NCBI GenBank assembly: GCA_007127575.1
Contig: SKZC01000385.1
Location: 1 to 11,938 of the forward strand
Reading direction: 5' to 3'
DNA from: Gemmatimonadota bacterium
GTDB taxonomy: Bacteria; Gemmatimonadota; Gemmatimonadetes; Longimicrobiales; Gaopeijiaceae
DNA length: 11,938 bases
Part shown: one piece after another, positions 6,310-11,938 of the stretch
Numbering within the stretch: position 1 is the first letter of the stretch
Layout of the letters: each line of letters starts with the position of its first letter
Program-made: the position numbers and the translations under genes
The notes under the pieces: model-generated
Seen by the model: only the letters and a program-made list of their open reading frames with translations
Told to the model about the DNA's origin: nothing
Databases searched by the model: none

Positions 6310-7595
6310 AGTGTTTCTCCTTTTCGGCGAATGCAGGCGCCCAGACCCCGCAGCCGGTCGTCGATTCGTTCATACCCTCGCTCGATCTGCTGGATATTGT
6401 GGATCGTGCTCGTCCCCTCCGCCGTCAAAGCGGCCAGGAGAAGTGCCATCCCCGCCCGGATGTCAGGGCTTTCCACAGTGGCCGCCCGAAGAGGCGACGG
6501 CCCCACCACCACGGCCCGGTGGGGGTCACAGAGGATGATCTGTGCCCCCATCCCCACCAACTTGTCCGTGAAGAACATCCGGGACTCGAACATCTTCTCG
6601 TGGATGAGAACCGTGCCTCGGCACTGGGTGGCGGTGACGAGTGCAATGGAGGTGAGATCCGCAGGAAAGGCGGGCCAGGGACCGTCGTCGACCTTGGGCA
6701 CGTGTCCGAAGGCGTCGGACTGAATCTTCAGAGGCTCGTCCCCCAGAACCTCGAGTCCTTCCTCCCCCATACGACACTCCACTCCGAGCCTTCGAAAACC
6801 CACCAGGGTGGAATCCAGATGTTCCACAGGTGGATCGGTGATGGTGATGCGACTTCCCGTCACCGCCGCCAGGCCTATGAACGAGCCCACCTCCACATGA
6901 TCGGAGCCGATGCGGAATCGGGCCCCTCCCAGGGTCTTCACCCCTTCGATGGTGAGGACGTGCGTGCCCACACCGTCAATCCGCGCCCCCATTTCCACCA
7001 GTAGTCGGCACAGGTCCTGGACGTGCGGTTCTGCCGCAGCATTGTGGAGGACCGTGGTGCCCTGGGCGAGAACCGCCGCCATCACCGCGTTTTCGGTGGC
7101 GGTGACCGAGGGTTCGTCCAGGAAGATTCGCTGACCCCGGAGCCGCTTCGCATGGATCTCGAAGCGATCGGAGCGAAGGTCGATCTCGGCACCGAGCCCC
7201 CGGAAGGCCAGGAAATGGCTGTCCAGGCGCCGCCGCCCGATGACGTCTCCCCCCGGCGGGGGGAGGGTCACGCCTCCCAGGCGGGCCAGGAGTGGCCCGG
7301 CCAGGAGGACGGAAGCTCGGATTCGTTCGGCCAGGACAGGGTCCACCACGGCAGACGTGACCTCCGCCGCCCGAACCTTCACCGTATTCTCCCCCACCCA
7401 CGCCACCTGGGCCCCCAGGCTCTCGAGTAGCTCCAGGAGGGTGCTCACATCCCGGATTTGAGGTACGTTCTCCAGGATCACCGGTTCGTCGGTGAGGAGG
7501 GTTGCGGAAAGCGCCGGCAAGGCGGCGTTCTTGTTTCCTGCGGGGCGGATCGCGCCGGTGAGCGTCCGTCCCCCCTCCACTTCATAACTCGCCAT
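6306..7595 (-). CDS. murA: UDP-N-acetylglucosamine 1-carboxyvinyltransferase, Asp-type active site
   Basis: MurA transfers enolpyruvate from PEP to UDP-GlcNAc, the first committed step of peptidoglycan synthesis, in the cytoplasm. The protein is 429 residues from the ATG at 7595, near the usual 419-430. Visible family residues are K22 and N23 in AGNKNAALP, FPADL near the catalytic Asp of the FPTD motif, and DIRAGMALLLAALTAEG with the PEP-binding Arg. The mobile active-site loop reads LPPPGGDVIGRRRLDSHF: the catalytic Cys (C115 in E. coli) is Asp117. Asp at this place is known in Mycobacterium and Chlamydia MurA and gives fosfomycin insensitivity while keeping activity. A GTG at 7619 would add eight residues, but the ATG matches the family start; GGAGG lies 12 bases upstream of it. 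It is divergent from the DUF948 gene. Confidence 0.96.
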   Translation of the reverse strand: MASYEVEGGRTLTGAIRPAGNKNAALPALSATLLTDEPVILENVPQIRDVSTLLELLESLGAQVAWVGENTVKVRAAEVTSAVVDPVLAERIRASVLLAGPLLARLGGVTLPPPGGDVIGRRRLDSHFLAFRGLGAEIDLRSDRFEIHAKRLRGQRIFLDEPSVTATENAVMAAVLAQGTTVLHNAAAEPHVQDLCRLLVEMGARIDGVGTHVLTIEGVKTLGGARFRIGSDHVEVGSFIGLAAVTGSRITITDPPVEHLDSTLVGFRRLGVECRMGEEGLEVLGDEPLKIQSDAFGHVPKVDDGPWPAFPADLTSIALVTATQCRGTVLIHEKMFESRMFFTDKLVGMGAQIILCDPHRAVVVGPSPLRAATVESPDIRAGMALLLAALTAEGTSTIHNIQQIERGYERIDDRLRGLGACIRRKGETL

Positions 7596-7767
7596 CCGCC
7601 GGTCGTACCTCCGAGCCACTGGGAAAACCCACCGGACCCGTTCCGGGGGGGCCCGAAGTTACCCGAGGAGACGAACGAGGGGCAACCGGACCGGAACCCG
7701 GGGGTTCGGGGTCTTCGTTTTCCCTGGCTGGACCTCTCGTCACCATCGGCGGTACTCTACCCCAACC
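7596..7767. promoter_or_regulatory. Divergent intergenic region between murA and the DUF948 gene
   Basis: This 172-base gap must carry the promoters for both directions, but neither is clear. On the minus strand TTGCCC and TAACTT spaced by 18 bases are a weak candidate for murA. On the plus strand TGGACC (7729-7734) and TACTCT (7753-7758), also spaced by 18, are a weak candidate for the DUF948 gene. A palindrome GAACCCGGGGGTTC lies at 7694-7707, between the two. Confidence 0.35.
7694..7707. repeat. 14-bp palindrome in the divergent promoter region
   Basis: GAACCC (7694-7699) and GGGTTC (7702-7707) are exact inverted repeats with a two-base centre. The spacer is too short for a good RNA hairpin, which suits a DNA-binding dyad better than a terminator. 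GC-rich background makes chance occurrence possible. Confidence 0.3.
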
Positions 7768-8340
7768 ATGATTTCAACCGCACTTCACCTTTCGTTGTGG
7801 GCCCTCCTCCAAGTGGGCGAAAGCGGGCTCGTACGCGAGCGCGACGCCTGGGACATCGTCGTGGGCGCCAGTATCGTGGTGATGGGACTGGCGGCCCTCC
7901 TACTTCTCCTCTGCCTCGCCGTAATTCTCTGGGAGCTTCGGCGCGCCATCCGGGGCGTCGAGCGGATTCGGGCCAGGGTGGGGGCCGATCCCGGGGTGGA
8001 GCGGCTTCGAAAGGTGGCCGAGAACCTGGACTACATCACCCACTCTCTTCGCTCCGACGTGAAACGGGTGAGCGAGTCGGTGAATCGCGTCTCGGACCGA
8101 CTGGATCAGGCGTCCAACCGGATGGAGGAGCGAATCGAGGACTTCAACGCCCTCATGGAGGTCGTGCAGGGTGAAGCGGAGGTAGCCTTCATCGAGACCG
8201 CCTCCACCGTCCGGGGCGTCAAAGCCGGTGCCCGGCGGTTCCGGGGTCGTGACGGAGCTGACCGGGAGGAGTCACAGCGGTCTGGGGCGCGCCTCCAGGA
8301 TCCGGAGCCACGGGAGGAGACACCGGAGGGCCATGGATGA
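7768..8340 (+). CDS. DUF948-type single-pass membrane protein with coiled coil
   Basis: A 190-residue protein. After a short N-terminal segment, residues about 29-55 (IVVGASIVVMGLAALLLLLCLAVIL) form one strong membrane helix, followed by a basic flank (ELRRAIRGVERIRARV). Residues 76-135 form a long amphipathic coiled coil rich in V-x-x-S/N-x-x-V-x-R-V-S-D-R-L-D repeats, the pattern seen in DUF948 proteins of unknown function. The last 35 residues are charged and probably disordered. No ribosome binding site is visible before the ATG; only nine bases separate it from a -10-like TACTCT, so the message might be leaderless. Its end overlaps the start of the phospholipase-like gene by eight bases, so the two are probably co-translated. 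The cytoplasmic or periplasmic side of the coiled coil cannot be told from the sequence alone. Confidence 0.75.
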   Translation: MISTALHLSLWALLQVGESGLVRERDAWDIVVGASIVVMGLAALLLLLCLAVILWELRRAIRGVERIRARVGADPGVERLRKVAENLDYITHSLRSDVKRVSESVNRVSDRLDQASNRMEERIEDFNALMEVVQGEAEVAFIETASTVRGVKAGARRFRGRDGADREESQRSGARLQDPEPREETPEGHG

Positions 8341-9400
8341 CGAGCGGGGGTATCGCCGCCCCTTCTCCGCAGGCCCCCGTCGTCACTCCCACCCCCCCAT
8401 GCGGGACGTGGTGAGACAGAAGCGGTGGGCCAGCCGCCTTCGTGCGGTACTGTCTTTCGGACCCGCCCTGCTCCTGGCCTTCCTTCTGACACCGGAAATG
8501 GCAGCGGCCTGGGGCCCCGCCACCCACATCGCCCTAGGGGAAGCGGTCCTGGGAGCCCTCCACCTCCTCCCTCCCGCCGTTCGAGCGACACTGCACCGCT
8601 ATCCGCTCCAGTTCCTCTACGGCTCGGTGGCGGCGGACATCTCCTTCGCCAAGAAGTACGCGCCGGTGGGGCGTCACTGCCACGACTGGCGGGTGGGCCG
8701 GGAGATCCTGGAGGAGGCGGACACCCAACCCTTGCGTGCCGTGGCCTACGGATATCTGGCCCATCTAGCCGCGGACACGGTGGCCCATAACATCTACGTT
8801 CCCCGACGCCTTCTTCTCACCAGCAGTTCCCAGGCCGTCGGACACACATACTGGGAGTACCGGATGGATGTGGGGGTGGGCGAACCCTATCTGGGCAAGG
8901 CCCGCGAAGTGGTGACGGGATACGACCATTCGGAGGCGGATGAGCACTTCGACCGGGTCCTGAGCCGCACCCTCTTCAGCTTCCGTACGAACCGGCGGAT
9001 CTTCCGAGGCTGGATCCGGGTCCAGGATCACGAGAGTTGGAAGCGAACCTTCGACGCGATCCTTCGACGCTCCAGGTTCGACCTTCCTGCCGACCTGAGG
9101 ACCCGGTACATGAATCAGTCTCTGGAATACGTGATGGACTACCTGGCCCGAGAGGAGGAGTCGCACCCCTGGTCCATGGACCCCATCGGGGAGATGAATC
9201 TCCGACTTGCGAAGAAGCTGCGAAGAAGAGGGCTGGCGGACGGGGGACTGGACGACCCTGGGGTTCTGGAGAAGATGGCCGACGATTTCTTCCCCTTCCC
9301 TGACGAGGCGGACCGCTGGCTTCCCCGCCTCAAGGAGCGACCTGGAGGCGGGATCATCCTCCCGGGTCGGATTCAGGCGGCGGACCACCCGAAGGTGTAG
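8333..9400 (+). CDS. Secreted zinc-dependent phospholipase C-like protein
   Basis: A 355-residue protein of the zinc-dependent phospholipase C / GPI-PLD-type fold (PF00882-like). Residues 24-36 are basic and 37-54 hydrophobic, then a TPEMAAA segment precedes W60, a plausible signal peptidase I site. In Bacillus PLC the mature protein starts with a Trp whose backbone binds zinc, and here the sequence after the cut is WGPATHIALGEA. Further likely metal ligands are H65, D102, H115 or H117, H144 and D148 (HLAAD) and H152. No lipid-binding C-terminal domain is seen. The ATG at 8333 overlaps the DUF948 stop and has GGAGG three bases upstream. A second ATG at 8399 would give a more compact signal peptide but has no binding site. 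The substrate is unknown; it may act on lipids outside the cytoplasm. Family assignment is good, catalytic activity is inferred. Confidence 0.78.
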   Translation: MDDERGYRRPFSAGPRRHSHPPMRDVVRQKRWASRLRAVLSFGPALLLAFLLTPEMAAAWGPATHIALGEAVLGALHLLPPAVRATLHRYPLQFLYGSVAADISFAKKYAPVGRHCHDWRVGREILEEADTQPLRAVAYGYLAHLAADTVAHNIYVPRRLLLTSSSQAVGHTYWEYRMDVGVGEPYLGKAREVVTGYDHSEADEHFDRVLSRTLFSFRTNRRIFRGWIRVQDHESWKRTFDAILRRSRFDLPADLRTRYMNQSLEYVMDYLAREEESHPWSMDPIGEMNLRLAKKLRRRGLADGGLDDPGVLEKMADDFFPFPDEADRWLPRLKERPGGGIILPGRIQAADHPKV

Positions 9401-9413
9401 TCCCGATTACTCG

Positions 9414-9435
9414 GACCAGGCCCTCGGGCCGGGTC
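9414..9435. terminator. Imperfect dyad in the convergent gap, possible bidirectional terminator
   Basis: GACC-A-GGCCC (9414-9423) faces GGGCC-G-GGTC (9426-9435), nine pairs with one A-G mismatch around a TC centre. It fills most of the 33 bases between the convergent phospholipase-like gene and gatB and touches the gatB stop codon. No T-run follows in either direction, so termination is suggested only by position. Confidence 0.3.
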
Positions 9436-10864
9436 AGGAGACCGCATCCCGGAGCCGGCGGCTCACCTCCTTGGGGTCCGCCTTTCCCTCCGACACCCGC
9501 ATGACCTGACCCACGAAAAACCCCAGAAGCCGGTCCTCCCCTTCCTGAAGTCGCTGCACCTCGTCGGGGTGGGAGTCCAGCACCTGGGACACCCACTCCT
9601 CCAGGGCGTCCTCATCCTTCACCTGTGCCAGGCCCTCCTCCTCCACGATGGCCGCTGGGCTCTTCCCGGTCTCCAGCACCGAGACCAGGACCTTCCGGCC
9701 CACCCTGTGGGAGATGACCTCCGACTGAACCAGCTCCACGAGCTCGGCCAGGACCACCGGGTCCAGCGGGAACTCTTTGGGATCCAGCCCCCGTTGGTTC
9801 AGCTCCTGCAGGACGGGCCCCATCACCCAGTTGGACGCCAGCTTCCCATCTCCCACTGCGGCTGCCGCTCTCTCGAAGTAATCGGCCAATCCACGCGTGG
9901 CGGTGAGAACACCGGCGTCGTACTCCGGTAGCCCGAATTCTTCCTGAAAGCGAAGGCGCCGAGCCTGAGGGAACTCAGGGAGTTGCCCGCGTATCGCCTC
10001 CACCTCCGACTCCTCCACGATGAGGGGGGGGAGATCCGGGTCGGGAAAGTACCGATAGTCGTGGCTCTCCTCTTTCGTCCGCATGGGCCGGATTTCGCCT
10101 CGAGCCCCGTCCCAGAGGAGGGTCTGATGCTCCACGGCCCTTCCGTCGTCCAATTCGGCCCGCTGGCGCTCGATCTCCAGGACCAGAGCTTTTTCCACCC
10201 CGGAGAAGGTGTTCAGATTCTTGAGCTCCGTCTTGGTACCGAGAGCCTCCGTGCCCGACCTCCGAAGGGAGACGTTGGCGTCCACGCGCAGGCTCCCCTC
10301 TTCCATGTTGCAGTCGCTCACCTCCAGATATTCGAGGTGGTGCTTGAGACCCTGAAGGAAGGCCCGCGCGCCCTCGGGGCTACGCAGGTCCGGCTCGGTG
10401 ACGATCTCCACCAGAGGAGTTCCCGTCCGGTTCAGGTCCACTGCGGTGGCGTGGGGGAGTCGGTCGTGAACGGACTTCCCTGCGTCCTCCTCCATATGGA
10501 TCCGTCGAATCCGCACCTCCACTCGGCCGCCCTCCGGATGAGGTGCGGAGAAGAGCCCGCCCGTGGCCAGCGGTCGCTCGAACTGGGAGATCTGATAGCC
10601 CTTGGGGAGATCGGGATAGAAGTAGTTCTTCCGGGCGAAGACGCTGGTCCGATGAACTCGGCACTCCAGGGCCAATGCCGTGCGCACCGCCAGCTCCACT
10701 GCCTGCTGGTTCAGAACCGGAAGCGCCCCCGGCAAACCCAAACACACCGGACAGACGTTGGAGTTGGGATCCGCCCCAAAGACCGTGGAGTCGGGACAGA
10801 AGAGCTTCTCCGCCGTCTTAAGTTGTACGTGCACCTCCAAGCCGATCACCGCTTCCCAACTCAT
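9434..10864 (-). CDS. gatB: Asp/Glu-tRNA amidotransferase subunit B
   Basis: GatB is the kinase and tRNA-binding subunit of GatCAB, which converts misacylated Glu-tRNA(Gln) or Asp-tRNA(Asn) to the amide form. The protein is 476 residues, full length. It begins MSWEAVIGLEVHVQLKT, the family start, and shows CPVCLGLPGALPVLN, KNYFYPDLPKGYQISQF, IHMEEDAGK and DLNRTGTPLVEIVTEPD in the catalytic cradle domain (about 1-290). The tail domain of the YqeY type covers about 325-474. The zinc-site region is CPD at 23-25 with C38 and C41; families with this site usually have C-x-C in the first half, so the second Cys is Asp here. The ATG at 10864 shares four bases with the gatA stop (ATGA) and has AGGAG eight bases upstream. 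Confidence 0.97.
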   Translation of the reverse strand: MSWEAVIGLEVHVQLKTAEKLFCPDSTVFGADPNSNVCPVCLGLPGALPVLNQQAVELAVRTALALECRVHRTSVFARKNYFYPDLPKGYQISQFERPLATGGLFSAPHPEGGRVEVRIRRIHMEEDAGKSVHDRLPHATAVDLNRTGTPLVEIVTEPDLRSPEGARAFLQGLKHHLEYLEVSDCNMEEGSLRVDANVSLRRSGTEALGTKTELKNLNTFSGVEKALVLEIERQRAELDDGRAVEHQTLLWDGARGEIRPMRTKEESHDYRYFPDPDLPPLIVEESEVEAIRGQLPEFPQARRLRFQEEFGLPEYDAGVLTATRGLADYFERAAAAVGDGKLASNWVMGPVLQELNQRGLDPKEFPLDPVVLAELVELVQSEVISHRVGRKVLVSVLETGKSPAAIVEEEGLAQVKDEDALEEWVSQVLDSHPDEVQRLQEGEDRLLGFFVGQVMRVSEGKADPKEVSRRLRDAVS

Positions 10865-11938
10865 GAGCCGCGCTCCTGGGCCAGAATACCCTCCAGGGCC
10901 CCTGCAACCCGGACCAAGATCTTCTCGCCCCAGGGAGGCGCCAGAAGCTGTCCCCCCACCGGGAGTCCTTCGGCGGTGCCTACCGGGAGGGAGAGTGCCG
11001 GGAGGCCCGCCAGATTCGCCGTCACGGTGAACACATCCGAGTGGTACATTCGCACCGGGTCGTCCACCCGATCTCCCAGGGCGAAGGCGGTGGACGGGGA
11101 CGTCGGGGTGAAGAGCAGGTCGACGCCTTGGCTGAAGGTGTCCTGGAACTCCCGGGAAATCACCCGACGGACCCGCTGCGCCCTTCCGTAATACTCCTCG
11201 TAGTATCCGGCCGAGAGAGCGAACGTCCCCAGGAGGATCCGGCGCTTCACCTCGGTCCCGAAGCCCTCGGTTCTGGAGCTTTCGTAGACCTCCCGGGCCG
11301 TCCCGCCGCCAGGCGCCCGGAATCCGTAGCGGACCCCGTCGTAGCGAGCCAGGTTGCTGGAGGCCTCAGCAGGGGCCAGTACGTAATAGGTGGGGACCGC
11401 AAACCGGGTGTGAGGAAGGGAGACCTCTCGCACCTCGGCCCCCAGTTCCCGCATACGTTCCAGGGCTTCCCGGCACCGAACCTCCACTCCGAGGTCCAGG
11501 GATTCGGGGTAGTACTCCCGGGGAACCCCCACCACCACCCCCTTCAACCTCTCTCCCCTCCGCTCCAACTCGGAGACGAGCTGGAGCGGGTCGCGGCGGG
11601 CGGAGGTGGAGTCCCGCGGGTCGTACCCGCTCACCACTTCCAGAAGACGAGCGGAGTCCTCCACTGTGGCCCCCAACACCCCCACCTGGTCCAGTGAGGA
11701 CGCGAATGCCACCAGGCCGTATCGGCTCACGGCTCCGTAGGTGGGTTTGAACCCCACCACCCCACAGAAGGCCGCCGGCTGGCGGACCGATCCCCCGGTG
11801 TCGGAGCCCAGGGCCGCAGGGACCCAACCCGCCGCCACCGCGGCCGCCGAGCCGCCGGAGCTCCCCCCTGGAACCCGATCCCGGTCCCGGGGGTTGCGCG
11901 TGGGCCCAAAAGCCGAGTTCTCCGTGGACGAACCCATC
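10861..11938 (-). CDS. gatA: Asp/Glu-tRNA amidotransferase subunit A (N-terminus beyond window edge)
   Basis: GatA is the glutaminase subunit of GatCAB; it releases ammonia from glutamine and channels it to GatB. The last 358 residues are visible. They include MGSSTENSAFGPTRNP, PGGSSGGSAAAVAAG and GSDTGGSVRQPAAFCG of the amidase signature family. By spacing with known GatA, the cis-Ser is the first Ser of GGSSGGS and the nucleophile is the Ser of GGSVRQP (24 residues later). FKPTYGAVSRYGLVAFASSLDQ follows as expected. The catalytic Lys lies in the missing part, about 128 residues beyond the edge. The C-terminus is complete, ending just inside the gatB start. Gene order gatA-gatB is normal; gatC may lie upstream outside the window. 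Confidence 0.97.
   Translation of the reverse strand, partial: MGSSTENSAFGPTRNPRDRDRVPGGSSGGSAAAVAAGWVPAALGSDTGGSVRQPAAFCGVVGFKPTYGAVSRYGLVAFASSLDQVGVLGATVEDSARLLEVVSGYDPRDSTSARRDPLQLVSELERRGERLKGVVVGVPREYYPESLDLGVEVRCREALERMRELGAEVREVSLPHTRFAVPTYYVLAPAEASSNLARYDGVRYGFRAPGGGTAREVYESSRTEGFGTEVKRRILLGTFALSAGYYEEYYGRAQRVRRVISREFQDTFSQGVDLLFTPTSPSTAFALGDRVDDPVRMYHSDVFTVTANLAGLPALSLPVGTAEGLPVGGQLLAPPWGEKILVRVAGALEGILAQERGS

Noticed and set aside
6143..6373. A 76-codon minus-strand frame overlapping the murA end and the phasin-like gene start.
   Set aside because: It overlaps two better-supported genes and shows no conserved pattern.
8106..8591. A 161-codon minus-strand frame opposite the DUF948/phospholipase junction.
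   Set aside because: It is Gly/Arg/Pro-rich shadow sequence without a family or a ribosome binding site. The plus-strand genes explain the region.
9983..11191. A 402-codon plus-strand frame across the gatB/gatA junction.
   Set aside because: It spans two well-identified minus-strand genes and has no family resemblance. It is a GC-bias shadow.

Overview
This is a GC-rich bacterial chromosome segment with dense, mostly minus-strand housekeeping genes. Gene content (a rimP-nusA-L7Ae-infB-ylxP-rbfA translation/transcription operon, a murA whose catalytic Cys is Asp, gatA-gatB) and protein style (acidic low-complexity tails on NusA and IF2, GC-rich third positions) would fit a Gemmatimonadota-like or related high-GC lineage. 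That placement is an inference from general resemblance, not from a marker comparison. I see no mobile element, phage gene, tRNA, rRNA or CRISPR array.

Layout, left to right. Positions 1-127 hold the start of rbfA (minus, cut by the window edge). Then come ylxP/DUF503 (278-559), infB (596-3325), an L7Ae/YlxQ-type RNA-binding protein (about 3316-3663), nusA (3674-5134) and rimP (5172-5675), all on the minus strand and read in the order rimP to rbfA. Upstream of rimP, at 5722-5829, is the best regulatory region of the window: a near-perfect sigma70-type promoter followed by two tandem intrinsic-terminator-like hairpins before the rimP start. Further upstream on the same strand are a small coiled-coil phasin-like protein (5826-6185) and murA (6306-7595).

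A 172-base divergent region (7596-7767) separates murA from a two-gene plus-strand unit: a DUF948-type single-pass membrane coiled-coil protein (7768-8340) overlapping a secreted zinc-dependent phospholipase C-like protein (8333-9400). These converge on gatB (9434-10864, minus), which overlaps gatA by four bases; gatA (10861-11938) runs off the right edge.

How the genes work together: the minus-strand operon couples 30S maturation (RimP, RbfA), transcription elongation/termination (NusA) and initiation (IF2). MurA makes the first committed peptidoglycan precursor. GatA and GatB are subunits of the amidotransferase that makes Gln-tRNA(Gln) and/or Asn-tRNA(Asn). There is no strong sign of a wholly new system. 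The most rewarding items are the tandem-terminator leader of the nusA operon with a possible antiterminator pairing, the Asp-type MurA, a possible AUU start for the L7Ae gene, and the phospholipase whose mature protein would begin at the Trp expected of this family.
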